Shown: positions 8,311 to 16,544 of the stretch, piece after piece
How the letters are laid out: every line of letters begins with the position of its first letter
Position numbering within the stretch: the stretch's first letter is position 1
Assembly (NCBI GenBank): GCA_028287065.1
Contig: JAQBQJ010000062.1
Coordinates: 1 to 37,932, forward strand
DNA: 37,932 bases
Origin: Labilithrix sp.
GTDB lineage: Bacteria > Myxococcota_A > Polyangia > Polyangiales > Polyangiaceae
Direction: 5' to 3'
The notes under the pieces: model-generated
Databases searched by the model: none
What the model was told of the DNA's origin: nothing
The model's input: the letters and a program-made list of their open reading frames with translations, nothing else
Position numbers and translations under genes: made by a program

Positions 8311-8469
8311 GGTCAACGAAGCGTACGCACCCGAGGACGTCGAGGGAAGACTCGTTGCCGCACCAGCCGCCACCCAAACAGGTGAGGCGAACGGCTGCGT
8401 GCGGTTTCCCGCCAAGCCGCCCACGTGCGACGTGGTGCCTGCCGGAATGCTGCGGTACACACGGGGCCC

Positions 8470-9078
8470 ATGCCCGCACCGCCGTCGAAGAAGATCGCCG
8501 AGACGCCGCTCGCCAAGGCCGCCGCCGCGCTCGAAGCCGAGCTCCTCGAGTACGAGAAGTTCGTGTCCGAGGTGAAACGGATGAGCCTGAACACCGAGAA
8601 GTCGATGCACCGCGCGAAGGATCTCCTCGAGCACTGCGCCGCCGGCGAGCAGCGCATGGCCGAGCGCCTCCAGGCCTTCGCCGCCGCGATGCAGGACGTG
8701 CAGGTCCGCCAGCAAGGCTGCATCTCGGAGGCCGTCGCGGCCGCCGAGACGATCCAGCAGCGCATCCAGAATCGCTCGGCGCTGCTCGAGCGCTTCTCGG
8801 CGCTCGGCGAGCGCGCACGTTCGCTGAACGAGCCCGTCGCCGAGCTCGAAGCGAAGCAGGGCGACGCGAACGCGCAGGACCTCCTGAAGACGTTGAGCGA
8901 GGTCGCCGAGCGCACCGAATCCGTCGTGGCCGAGGCGGAGACGCTCGGTCGAGACGCGGTCACGCACGACTGGGAGGACATCGCGCGCGAGGCGACCGCG
9001 CTCAAACAGCAGCTGCAGTCTGCACGTAACAAGATCTTGGTGGCGCAGCGCGACGTCGCCGGCCGCACGCCGAGCTGA
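8470..9078 (+). CDS. Cytoplasmic coiled-coil protein, function unknown
   Basis: A 202-residue, strongly charged, Ala/Glu/Leu-rich protein with heptad-like spacing through nearly its whole length. No signal peptide, membrane segment or catalytic motif is visible. Residues 10-60 (AAALEAELLEYEKFVSEV and following), 60-110 and 140-195 are likely helices. It could be a structural or scaffold coiled coil. The family is not recognised. ATG 8470 is the first Met of the conserved-looking helix; the frame is open further upstream but overlaps the divergent PilZ gene's leader. It converges on the next, leftward gene with no spacer: its TGA ends at 9078 and the neighbour's stop begins at 9079. Confidence 0.75.
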   Translation: MPAPPSKKIAETPLAKAAAALEAELLEYEKFVSEVKRMSLNTEKSMHRAKDLLEHCAAGEQRMAERLQAFAAAMQDVQVRQQGCISEAVAAAETIQQRIQNRSALLERFSALGERARSLNEPVAELEAKQGDANAQDLLKTLSEVAERTESVVAEAETLGRDAVTHDWEDIAREATALKQQLQSARNKILVAQRDVAGRTPS

Positions 9079-9843
9079 TCAGAACGTCGCCGCGAGGCCG
9101 ACGTCGAAGCCGCCTTCCTTGCGTGGACCGCCCGCTGGCGCGAACGAGATCGCCTTCGTCTTCGGAGCTGCTCTCCGTGGCTCGACACGCCGCGCTTCAT
9201 CGCCCGTTCGTTCGTCGTCGTCGTCACGGCGCGGCTCGAACGCGAAGACCGCTGCATCGATCGTCGTCGCGACGACCATCCCGACGACGAAGCCTGCCGC
9301 GGCGGGCCCCAGCCTGCAGAAGGACCCGCCGCAGTCACCCGCCACCGCCGCACCGAGCATCGCGCCGCCGACCGGCACGCCGAGGCGCAGACCGAGGCTC
9401 GCTGCGGCGATGCCCGGGCGGCCATGCGCGAGATGGACGATCGGCGGGGCGAGCGCATACGACGCCGCCGCGAGGCCGACGGCCGTGCCGCCATTGTCGC
9501 CGTTGCGGCTCGGGACGACGGCGATGGCGACCGCCGGCACGACGACCAAGGAGATGCCGTCCGCCATGAGGGTCTCCCATCCGTACCAACGACGGGTCGA
9601 TGTCGGCCGCGCCGTACCCGTGTAGGCGTAGCGGTACGGCGGCGGTGCGAACGCGAGCTGCGCGCCGCTGTCCGGTGCAGGCGCGGGCGCGGGCGCTGCG
9701 CTCGGCGCCGTCTTCCAGACCTCTTCGTCGGCGGCCCACGCCGGCGTGCATGCGGCGACGAGGATCACGACGACTGCCGATGCGACGAGCAGGGACCTAC
9801 GAAGCGTGCGCGGAGACCAACGCGGGCGGCGGTGAAGCGGCAT
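9079..9843 (-). CDS. Exported or membrane protein with glycine/alanine-rich helices, function unknown
   Basis: A 254-residue protein starting at ATG 9843. Residues 1-20 are rich in Arg and followed by a hydrophobic core (LLVASAVVVILVAAC) and a likely signal peptidase I site after PAWA. A Pro/Ala linker follows. Then come several Ala/Gly/Val hydrophobic stretches, compatible with membrane helices (for example ISLVVVPAVAIAVV, SYALAPPIVHLA, AAAGFVVGMVVATT). A charged Arg/Asp tract (PRRDDDDERTGDEARRVEPRR) precedes a C-terminus ending in Phe. The terminal Phe and GFDVGLAATF could fit an outer-membrane strand, but the helices argue for the inner membrane. The family is not recognised. Two palindromes lie directly upstream. 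Confidence 0.72.
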   Translation of the reverse strand: MPLHRRPRWSPRTLRRSLLVASAVVVILVAACTPAWAADEEVWKTAPSAAPAPAPAPDSGAQLAFAPPPYRYAYTGTARPTSTRRWYGWETLMADGISLVVVPAVAIAVVPSRNGDNGGTAVGLAAASYALAPPIVHLAHGRPGIAAASLGLRLGVPVGGAMLGAAVAGDCGGSFCRLGPAAAGFVVGMVVATTIDAAVFAFEPRRDDDDERTGDEARRVEPRRAAPKTKAISFAPAGGPRKEGGFDVGLAATF

Positions 9844-9858
9844 GCAGGACGTCCTGCA
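9843..9858 (-). promoter_or_regulatory. 16-base perfect palindrome covering the ribosome binding site
   Basis: TGCAGGACGTCCTGCA is its own reverse complement. On the minus strand it ends at the A of the ATG start codon. Its left arm holds AGGA, the only Shine-Dalgarno-like sequence for this gene, eight bases before ATG. In RNA, a six-pair stem closed by ACGU would hide AGG in pairing with CCU. It could therefore act as a translational switch, or as a DNA operator. Confidence 0.45.
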
Positions 9859-9869
9859 ACGCGGGCGCC

Positions 9870-9888
9870 AAAGTGGTTGAACCACTTT
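9870..9888. promoter_or_regulatory. Perfect 9+1+9 inverted repeat, candidate operator
   Basis: AAAGTGGTT and AACCACTTT (9870-9878 and 9880-9888) are exact inverted copies around a single G. The site lies 26 bases upstream of the leftward gene's start codon and is AT-richer than its surroundings. The size and symmetry fit a dimeric repressor site such as a TetR- or GntR-family operator. No regulator gene adjoins it. Confidence 0.45.
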
Positions 9889-10002
9889 TCCGGCCAGGAT
9901 CCAGCTACTTGGTGCGCTCGACGGCGCAATGCCCGTCCCCGGCGGGAACGCGCCTTCACATGGAGGCACGCCGCGCGTTCACAGCGCTACGTGGCTTACG
10001 CG

Positions 10003-11835
10003 CTACGTCGCGCTGCCGTACAGCGACTCGGCGATCTTGAACGTGAGCGTCTCGAGGTCCTGGTAGCTCGAACGGATCTGCGTGAGATCGCCGCCGGCCT
10101 CGAGCAGCGTGCGGAGGCGTTTGCAGTTCTCGCGCGCGTTCTCGATCATGATGCCGTCGACGAGGTCCTGATAACCCTCGAGCGCGGCCTCGGTCGTGTA
10201 GAGGAGCGTCTCGGCCTGGTTGCGCAGCTCGGCGAGCTCCTTGCGCACGGCGTCCGCCGCCTGGTGACGCTCGCCCTCGGTGATGATGCGCTCGATCTGA
10301 TCTTTCGACAGACCGCTCGTGGGGGTGACGTTCATCTGCTGCGACTTGCCGGAGCCGAGGTCCTTCGCGTCGATGCTGACGACGCCGTTCGCGTCGATGC
10401 GGAACGTCACCTGGATCTTCGGGACGCCGCGCGGCGCCGGCGGGATGCCGGTGAGCTCGAAGCGCGCGAGGCTCGCGTTGTCCGCGGCCATCGGGCGCTC
10501 GCCCTGCAGGATGTGGATCGGCACGAAGTTCTGGTTGTCGACGGACGTCGTGAAGATCTCGCTGCGCTCCGTCGGGATCGTCGTGTTGCGCGGGATGAGC
10601 ACCGTGAACACGCCGCCGCCCGTCTCGACGCCCATCGAGAGCGGCGTGACGTCGAGGAGGAGCATCTCGACGGCGGACTCGGTGTCGAGCGCCGCGCCCT
10701 GGAGGGCGGCGCCGGCGGCGACGACCTCGTCGGGGTTCACGCCCTTGTTCGGGTCGCGACCGAAGAACTCCTTCACCGCTTTCTGCACCGCCGGCATGCG
10801 CGTCATACCGCCGACGAGGACGACCGACTGGATGTCCGACGGCGAGAGCTTCGCGTCGCGCAGACACGCGCGGCACGGCTCGAGGCTGCGCTCGACGAGC
10901 TCCATCGTGAGGAGCTCGAGCTCGGCGCGCTTCATCGTCTTCTGGACGTGGAGCGGCTCGCCCTTCGGATTCGTCGCGATGAACGGCAGATTCAGCTCCG
11001 TCTCGAGCGACGACGACAGCTCGTGCTTCGCCTTCTCCGCCGCTTCCTTGAGGCGCTGCAGCGCCATGCGGTCCTTGCGGAGGTCGACGCCGTTCTCCTT
11101 CTCGAAGTTCTCCGCGATCGCATCGACGATGCGGAGGTCGAAGTCCTCGCCACCGAGATACGTGTCGCCGTTGGTCGCCTTCACGGAGAAGACGCCCTCC
11201 TGGATCTCCAGGATCGAAATGTCGAACGTGCCTCCGCCGAGGTCGTAGACGGCGATGCGCTCGGCCGTCTTCTTGTCGAGGCCGTACGCGATCGCGGCGG
11301 CGGTGGGCTCGTTGATGATCCTTCGGACATTCAGCCCGGCGATCTTGCCGGCGTCGCGCGTCGCCTGGCGCTGCGCGTCGTCGAAGTACGCGGGGACGGT
11401 GACCACGGCGTCGGTGACGGTCTCGCCGAGATACGTCTCGGCGATCTCCTTCATGCGCACGAGGATCATCGCGCTGACTTCGGGCGGTGACATGTCCTTC
11501 CCGGATACCGACACCCACGCGTCGCCGTTCGGCGCTTCGATCACCTTGAACGGGCTTCGATCGAGCTGGTGCCTCACCTCGTCGGACTTGTACTTCCGTC
11601 CGATGAGGCGCTTCACGGCGTAGACCGTGTTCGTCGCGTTGGTGACCGCTTGGCGCTTCGCGGACTGACCGACGAGACGTTCACCGCTCGCCGTGAACGC
11701 GACGATCGACGGCGTGGTGCGAGCACCCTCCGCGTTGGGGACGATCTTGACGTCGATCTTTCCTGTCGGACTTTGCTCGACGATCGCGACGCAGGAGTTC
11801 GTCGTACCGAGGTCGATACCGATGACCTTGCTCAT
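10003..11835 (-). CDS. dnaK: Hsp70 chaperone DnaK
   Basis: A 610-residue Hsp70. The ATPase domain shows [12 protein letters not shown] (6-17), the [17 protein letters not shown] segment, the DLGGGTFD phosphate-binding loop and [13 protein letters not shown]. The interdomain [14 protein letters not shown] follows, then a substrate-binding beta domain ([20 protein letters not shown]). The helical lid ends at ESLYGSAT, without the flexible acidic tail common in DnaK of about 640 residues. It folds and refolds proteins in the cytoplasm with GrpE and a J protein. grpE lies 26 bp upstream on the same strand, but no dnaJ follows, so the J partner must be elsewhere. This may be one of several dnaK paralogues, as is usual in myxobacteria. 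No CIRCE repeat is seen upstream of the operon. Confidence 0.96.
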   Translation of the reverse strand: MSKVIGIDLGTTNSCVAIVEQSPTGKIDVKIVPNAEGARTTPSIVAFTASGERLVGQSAKRQAVTNATNTVYAVKRLIGRKYKSDEVRHQLDRSPFKVIEAPNGDAWVSVSGKDMSPPEVSAMILVRMKEIAETYLGETVTDAVVTVPAYFDDAQRQATRDAGKIAGLNVRRIINEPTAAAIAYGLDKKTAERIAVYDLGGGTFDISILEIQEGVFSVKATNGDTYLGGEDFDLRIVDAIAENFEKENGVDLRKDRMALQRLKEAAEKAKHELSSSLETELNLPFIATNPKGEPLHVQKTMKRAELELLTMELVERSLEPCRACLRDAKLSPSDIQSVVLVGGMTRMPAVQKAVKEFFGRDPNKGVNPDEVVAAGAALQGAALDTESAVEMLLLDVTPLSMGVETGGGVFTVLIPRNTTIPTERSEIFTTSVDNQNFVPIHILQGERPMAADNASLARFELTGIPPAPRGVPKIQVTFRIDANGVVSIDAKDLGSGKSQQMNVTPTSGLSKDQIERIITEGERHQAADAVRKELAELRNQAETLLYTTEAALEGYQDLVDGIMIENARENCKRLRTLLEAGGDLTQIRSSYQDLETLTFKIAESLYGSAT

Positions 11836-11861
11836 TTAAGTGAAACCCGCCCCATCCAGAG

Positions 11862-12512
11862 TCACGCGTCAGGCTCCGATTTGCCGGCGGCCGCGTCGCC
11901 GTTCGCGCTCGCCTTCGGCTTGGCGACGACGACCATGGCTGCACGAATGAGCCTGTCACCCTGAAGGTATCCGGGCTGCACCTCGGCGACCACAGTTCCC
12001 GGCGGGTACTCGTCGGTCTCGACCTGCTGGATGGCTTCGTGGAGCCCGGGGTCGAATTGCTGGCCCACGGTGGGCACTTTCGTGATTCCGGAGCGGCCGA
12101 GGGTGTCGGTGAACTGGCGGAGGACCATCTTCAGGCCGTCCGACACCGGCCTCACTTCGGTCGCACGCTCGGCGCTCGTCATCGCACGCTCGAGGTTGTC
12201 GAAGACCGGCAGGAGATCCTTGAGGAGCTCCTCGCGACCGGCCTTCCGCGTGTCCTCGAGCTCACGGCGCGAGCGCTTGCGGAAATTGTCGAAGTCCGCC
12301 GCGGACCGCATCCACTGGTCCTTGAAGCGCTGCGCCTCGGCCTTCGCGTCGGCAACGGGATCCGCAGCCGCGCCGTCGGCGGACGCGGGGGTGCCGTCCG
12401 CGGTCTCCGATGAAACCGACGCGCCGCCGCCGCTGCTGCCTGAGGAAGACTTCGGGGTGCTCTCGCTCGTGGGCTCGGCCTCTGCGCCGCTCTTGTCGTT
12501 CGTGTCGACCAT
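11862..12512 (-). CDS. grpE: DnaK nucleotide exchange factor GrpE
   Basis: A 216-residue protein. The N-terminal 60 residues are low-complexity (Ser/Gly/Thr/Ala/Asp/Glu). A long helix follows (KAEAQRFKDQWMRSAADFDN), then FRKRSRRELEDTRKAGREEL, and the C-terminal beta domain has the GrpE signature ending PGYLQGDRLIRAAMVVVAKP. GrpE releases ADP from DnaK. It is the first gene of a two-gene operon with dnaK. The disordered N-terminus is longer than in E. coli GrpE. ATG 12512 is the only good start, and the helicase gene begins divergently 77 bp away. The start has no strong ribosome binding site. Confidence 0.95.
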   Translation of the reverse strand: MVDTNDKSGAEAEPTSESTPKSSSGSSGGGASVSSETADGTPASADGAAADPVADAKAEAQRFKDQWMRSAADFDNFRKRSRRELEDTRKAGREELLKDLLPVFDNLERAMTSAERATEVRPVSDGLKMVLRQFTDTLGRSGITKVPTVGQQFDPGLHEAIQQVETDEYPPGTVVAEVQPGYLQGDRLIRAAMVVVAKPKASANGDAAAGKSEPDA

Positions 12513-12522
12513 CCGACCACCG

Positions 12523-12528
12523 ACTATA
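12523..12528 (-). promoter_or_regulatory. Possible -10 box for grpE-dnaK
   Basis: TATAGT on the minus strand lies ten bases before the grpE ATG. Transcription from it would start at or just before the ATG, giving a nearly leaderless message. That would agree with the weak ribosome binding site. The -35 region at the proper distance (CTCGCA) matches consensus poorly, so this is tentative. Confidence 0.22.
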
Positions 12529-12589
12529 CCCGATTCAGAGACGTTGCGAGTGTAGCCGCGGGCCTTCGGGTTCGCTAAGCGGAGGGGTG

Positions 12590-14998
12590 ATGCACCCCGA
12601 GCCCGGCCCCGCAGCGACAGCCCCGCCCAGCGGCGACCGGCCCGAGCTCAACCCCCCTCAGGCGGATGCCGTGGCCCACGTCCAGGGCCCGTTGCTCATT
12701 TTTGCAGGCGCCGGCAGCGGGAAGACCCGCGTGATCACCTATCGCATTGCCAACCTCGTCGCGCGGGAGCGCGTCGCGCCATGGCGCATCCTGGCCGTGA
12801 CGTTCACGAACAAGGCAGCCGGTGAGATGCGGAGCCGCCTCGAGCGGCCCGACATGCTCGGGCCGGTCGCACGCGATCTCTGGGTCGGCACCTTCCACGC
12901 GACGTGCGCCAAGTTCCTCCGCATGTTCCCCGAGGCGATCGATCGGACGAAGAGCTTCGTCATCTACGACAGCACCGATCAGAAGGCCGTGATGACCCGC
13001 GCCCTGCGCGACCTCGACCTCGACGATCGGCGCTACCCGCCGAAGCAGGTGCTCGCGCGCGTCCACAAGGAGAAGCAGGAGGGACGCGGCCCGAACGAGA
13101 TGAACCGCGACAGCTTCATGGATGACGTGCTCCAGAAGGCGTACGCGAAGTACGAGGACGCGCTCCGCGCCGCGAACGCTCTCGACTTCGAGGACCTCAT
13201 CCTGGGCGTCGTCCGCATCCTCGAGGCGCCCGCCGACGGCACGATGCCCGTCGAGGTGCTGCGCGCCAAGGAAGCCCTTCAGAAGAAGTTCGACTACGTC
13301 CTCGTCGACGAGTTCCAGGACACGAACCAGATCCAGTCGCGGCTCATCAAGGCGCTCGCTGCACGCACCCGCAACGTCTGCGTCGTCGGCGACGACGACC
13401 AGTCAATCTACCGGTGGCGCGGCGCCGACGTGCGCAACATCCGCGGCTTCCGGAAGGACTACCCGGACGCGAAGGTCGTCAAGCTGGAGCAGAACTACCG
13501 CTCCACGAAGCGCATCGTGTCCGCAGCGCTCGCCGTCATCGCGCCCTCTCCCACGCGCGAGCCGAAGGAGCTCTGGACCGACAACTCGGACGGCTCGCCG
13601 ATCCGCGTCGTCGCCTGCGCCGACGAGCGCGACGAGGCCGCGTGCGTCGTCCGCACGATCAAGGACGCTCGCGACGCCGGGATCTCACCGAAGGACGTCG
13701 CCGTCTTCTACCGCGTGCACGCCCAGTCGCGCGTCCTCGAAGAGGCGCTTCGCGCCGTCGACATGCCGTACCAGATCATCGGCGGCACCAAGTTCTACGA
13801 GCGCGCCGAGATCAAGGACGCCATCGCTTACTTGCGTGTACTCTGCAATCCTCGCAGCGACGTCGACATGCTGCGCATCATCAACACGCCTCCGCGCGGG
13901 ATCGGCAACACCACCGTCGAGCGCGTCGCGACGTATGCGAGCACGCAGCGCCTCTCGCTCTTCGAGGCGCTCGAGCGTCTCGAGGACTTCTCCGAGGACC
14001 TCGGCACCGCGCCGAAGAAGCGCCTCGGTCAGTTCCGCGAGCTGATGCGCGGCCTCGTCGGCGAAGCCAAGGAGCGGCCGCCCGCCGACGTCCTCCGCAT
14101 GGTGCTCGCGAAGAGCGGATACAAGACGGCGCTCGAGGCCGAGGACACCGCCGAGGCCGAAGGCCGCCTCGAGAACCTCGCCGAGCTCGAGGGCTCGATG
14201 CACGACTACGCCATCGAGGCCGAGGCACGCGGCGAGCAGCCGACGCTCGACGGCTTCCTCGAACGCGTGTCGCTGCAGGCCGACACCGACAACCTCGACA
14301 AGGAGGGCGATGGCGCCGCCGCAGACGGCGGGGCTCGCCGCGAGCGCGTCACCTTGATGACCGTGCACGGCGCGAAGGGCCTCGAGTTCGAGCTCGTGAT
14401 GCTCACCGGAATGGAGGAGGACATGTTCCCCTACCAGAACCAGGAGCGTAAGACGTCCGAGGAGATGGAAGAGGAGAGACGCCTCGCGTACGTCGCGGTC
14501 ACGCGCGCGCGCCAGCACCTCGTCATCACGCACACGCGGCAGCGGCAGATCTTCGGCATCACCCGGCACGGTACGCCGAGCCGGTTCGTCGGCGACATCC
14601 CGCCGGACACCGTCGAGCACCTCGAGACGCCCGCGGCGAGGGCGGCGGGCGGGCAGGGGCGATGGATCGATCGCGGCGGCGGCGGCGATCACACGCAGCC
14701 GACGTCCTGGCGGCCGAGATCGGGCACGGGCACGGGCACGGGCACGTGGAGGCATCCGCAGGCTGCGCGGGCAGAGCCCGTCGCCGCACGCGAGCCCGGC
14801 GAGCGATTCGTCGAGTACGAGGAGGCCAGCGAGGGCAGCGAGGGCGTGTCGCTCCGGCGCGGCATGACCGTGCTTCACGACAAGTTCGGGCGCGGCGAGG
14901 TCCTGAAGGTGGTGAGCGTCGGCGAGCCCGCCGTGGTCGCGTTCTTCCCGGGCTGGGGCGAGAAGAAGGTGCTCGCGCGGTTCCTGAAGCTCGGCTGA
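12590..14998 (+). CDS. pcrA: UvrD/PcrA-type superfamily 1 DNA helicase
   Basis: An 802-residue SF1A helicase. Motif Q/I is NPPQADAV followed by AGAGSGKT (39-46). Motif Ia is AVTFTNKAAGEM, motif II VDEFQDTN, motif III GDDDQSIYRWRGAD, motif IV KLEQNYRST, motif V TVHGAKGLEFELV and motif VI EERRLAYVAVTRAR. The C-terminus (about 755-802, RGMTVLHDKFGRGEVLKVV) is the PcrA/UvrD Tudor-like domain that contacts RNA polymerase. A poorly conserved linker before it contains a Gly-Thr tract encoded by a hexanucleotide repeat. The enzyme unwinds DNA 3' to 5' in nucleotide excision and mismatch repair and in removing replication or transcription blocks. ATG 12590 has GGAGG four bases upstream. The call between pcrA and uvrD is by overall resemblance. 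Confidence 0.93.
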   Translation: MHPEPGPAATAPPSGDRPELNPPQADAVAHVQGPLLIFAGAGSGKTRVITYRIANLVARERVAPWRILAVTFTNKAAGEMRSRLERPDMLGPVARDLWVGTFHATCAKFLRMFPEAIDRTKSFVIYDSTDQKAVMTRALRDLDLDDRRYPPKQVLARVHKEKQEGRGPNEMNRDSFMDDVLQKAYAKYEDALRAANALDFEDLILGVVRILEAPADGTMPVEVLRAKEALQKKFDYVLVDEFQDTNQIQSRLIKALAARTRNVCVVGDDDQSIYRWRGADVRNIRGFRKDYPDAKVVKLEQNYRSTKRIVSAALAVIAPSPTREPKELWTDNSDGSPIRVVACADERDEAACVVRTIKDARDAGISPKDVAVFYRVHAQSRVLEEALRAVDMPYQIIGGTKFYERAEIKDAIAYLRVLCNPRSDVDMLRIINTPPRGIGNTTVERVATYASTQRLSLFEALERLEDFSEDLGTAPKKRLGQFRELMRGLVGEAKERPPADVLRMVLAKSGYKTALEAEDTAEAEGRLENLAELEGSMHDYAIEAEARGEQPTLDGFLERVSLQADTDNLDKEGDGAAADGGARRERVTLMTVHGAKGLEFELVMLTGMEEDMFPYQNQERKTSEEMEEERRLAYVAVTRARQHLVITHTRQRQIFGITRHGTPSRFVGDIPPDTVEHLETPAARAAGGQGRWIDRGGGGDHTQPTSWRPRSGTGTGTGTWRHPQAARAEPVAAREPGERFVEYEEASEGSEGVSLRRGMTVLHDKFGRGEVLKVVSVGEPAVVAFFPGWGEKKVLARFLKLG
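14722..14745 (+). repeat. Hexanucleotide repeat (GGGCAC)x4 inside the helicase gene
   Basis: Four exact GGGCAC units in phase encode Gly-Thr repeats in the linker before the Tudor-like domain. The same four units, with two identical bases on each side, occur on the minus strand at 30772-30795 in an unrelated lipoprotein gene. Gain or loss of units would keep the frame. Confidence 0.85.
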
Positions 14999-15027
14999 TG
15001 TCGGGGTGGTGACCGCGCAGTAACGGC

Positions 15028-15822
15028 TCAGTTCGCGCCGGTGACCTTCGCGGCGCCGCTCGCCTTCGACTTGCCGGTCACCGTGGTGCCCACGCAGTCG
15101 ACCTTCGCGGCTGCGGAGGCGACGACCGAATTCGTCGTCGCTTTGATGCTGCCGCCCGTCATCGTGACCTTGGCGTTGCCGCTCGCTTCGATGCCCGTCG
15201 CCGCGGTGATGTCGACGCCCGTGAGCGAGAGCTGACAGTTGCCGCTCGCCTTGATCGCCGTGCCCGCGACGTTCGCCTTCACGCCGACGAGCGAGACCTG
15301 GTCGTTCGCCTTGCAGTCGAACGTCGACTTGCCGTCCCACTGCGCTGCGGCGGCGTTCTTCGCGCCGGCCACCCCGGCGCTCGGATCCTTGGCCTGGAAG
15401 TAGATGTAGATGCCGAACCCGACTGCGGTGAGCACCATGATGCCGATGATGACGGCGCCGATGATCCAGCCCCAGATCATGCTCGAGGCCTTGTCCTTGA
15501 GATAACCCTCGGGGCTCTTGCCGTTGATCTTCAGCTGGAGCTGCTGGCCGCCGCCCATGTCGAACGTGCCGGCGGCGAGATTGTGTTGTTGCTGCTGCTG
15601 CTGCTGCTGGGGCATCCCTGCGCCTGGAGGCGGAGGACCGAAGCCGAGGTTCTGCGCGAACATCGCGTTGAACTCGGGGTTGTTGCCGCCGCCCGGAGCC
15701 TGGACCTGGATCGGGGTGAGCTGCCCGTTCTGGTTGTTGAAGAGCGCGAGGCAACGCGTGCAGCGCGCGTACTGTCCGTTACCGGCCCATTCGAACGCGC
15801 CGCCGCAGCTGAGACATTGCAT
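15028..15822 (-). CDS. Zinc-ribbon, polyglutamine, single-pass membrane protein, function unknown
   Basis: A 264-residue protein. The N-terminus has a four-cysteine zinc ribbon (Cys3, Cys6, Cys21, Cys24), followed by an Asn/Pro/Gly-rich linker with eight consecutive Gln (72-79). A single membrane helix spans about 116-142 (MIWGWIIGAVIIGIMVLTAV). The C-terminal 110 residues are short repeats of the type GxxIxASGNxxxxxTG, with cysteines at about 169, 196 and 246. These look like a small beta-helix or polymorphic-adhesin-like stack. The ribbon side should be cytoplasmic and the repeat side outside. This layout resembles zinc-ribbon plus membrane-helix proteins common in myxobacteria, but I cannot name the family. 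It converges on the helicase gene. Adjacent to it, upstream on the same strand, is another membrane protein gene. Confidence 0.8.
   Translation of the reverse strand: MQCLSCGGAFEWAGNGQYARCTRCLALFNNQNGQLTPIQVQAPGGGNNPEFNAMFAQNLGFGPPPPGAGMPQQQQQQQQHNLAAGTFDMGGGQQLQLKINGKSPEGYLKDKASSMIWGWIIGAVIIGIMVLTAVGFGIYIYFQAKDPSAGVAGAKNAAAAQWDGKSTFDCKANDQVSLVGVKANVAGTAIKASGNCQLSLTGVDITAATGIEASGNAKVTMTGGSIKATTNSVVASAAAKVDCVGTTVTGKSKASGAAKVTGAN
15586..15609 (-). repeat. CAG/CAA microsatellite coding eight glutamines
   Basis: On the minus strand the tract reads six CAG then two CAA codons. It is a pure trinucleotide run that can slip in replication while keeping frame, so the polyQ length may differ between strains. 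Confidence 0.85.
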
Positions 15823-15837
15823 CGCAACGAGCCTAGA

Positions 15838-16482
15838 TCAGAACGCGAACCCATAGGAGACGAACGGGCCGCCGGCGACCTCGCCCAAACGGATGCGCTC
15901 GATCTCCTTCTTCGCCGCCCACGTCTTCGGAGAAACCACGTAGGGGAAGAGAGAGCCGAGAATGCCGGTTCCCATCGCGATGAACACGCGCGCGCTCCGC
16001 TCGGGGACCGGCCAATGCACCGGCACAGCTCCGAGGAAGACGTAATCCATCGCGGGCGCCGTTGCCGCCGCGACGAGCGTGATCGCCGCAGCCATGGGCC
16101 ACGTCGCGCGCACGTTGCCTTCGGGCGGCGGTCCTTCGGCCCAGAGCGGGTCGCACTTCGGCAGCGACAAGTAGCCGCCGCTCAGGAATCCGCCCCACGA
16201 GAAGCCGACGAGGCCCGGGCCGATCAGTCGGACACCGGGCGTCTCCGACTGTTTGAGCACGCCGATGCTGAGGTATTCGCTCCCGGCGACGAGCGCGGCG
16301 AACGTGGCCGTGTAGAGCCAGTCGAAGCTCGAGGCCTTCTCGCAGAGTGCGATCTCGCGCGGCTGCCGGGGCCTGTAGTCCGTCGCCGCGTAGGCGTATG
16401 CCGGCACGCCCGGAGGCGCCGCCTGGCGCACTTCCACGACATCGGCAGGCGGGGACCCGTCCACGGCCGGCGACGGTACCAC
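15838..16482 (-). CDS. Predicted membrane protein, function unknown
   Basis: A 214-residue protein starting at GTG 16482. After a Pro/Ala/Val-rich N-terminus of about 45 residues come hydrophobic stretches near 55-75 (LYTATFAALVAGSEYLSIGV), 85-105 (IGPGLVGFSWGGFLSGG), 130-150 (PMAAAITLVAAATAPAM) and 170-190. This gives perhaps four membrane helices. Two cysteines (47 and 110) are present, and the chain ends in an aromatic YGFAF. There is no clear cleavable signal at this start, so the real start may differ. The family is not recognised. It ends 15 bp before the zinc-ribbon gene start, so the two may be cotranscribed, and it diverges from the phosphomannomutase gene. Confidence 0.68.
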   Translation of the reverse strand: MVPSPAVDGSPPADVVEVRQAAPPGVPAYAYAATDYRPRQPREIALCEKASSFDWLYTATFAALVAGSEYLSIGVLKQSETPGVRLIGPGLVGFSWGGFLSGGYLSLPKCDPLWAEGPPPEGNVRATWPMAAAITLVAAATAPAMDYVFLGAVPVHWPVPERSARVFIAMGTGILGSLFPYVVSPKTWAAKKEIERIRLGEVAGGPFVSYGFAF

Positions 16483-16544
16483 GGCTCGTGTCGCGCCTTC
16501 ACGCGACCTTTACGCGCGTGGGAAAAACGGCAATCCTCGCGGCC

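Noticed and set aside
9424-11490. 688-codon rightward open frame opposite dnaK
   Set aside because: Antisense shadow of dnaK. Composition is Arg/Leu/Glu/Asp-biased and no motif is present.
12513-12589. CIRCE (HrcA) element before grpE-dnaK
   Set aside because: Looked for the 9-9-9 inverted repeat in the divergent gap and found none.
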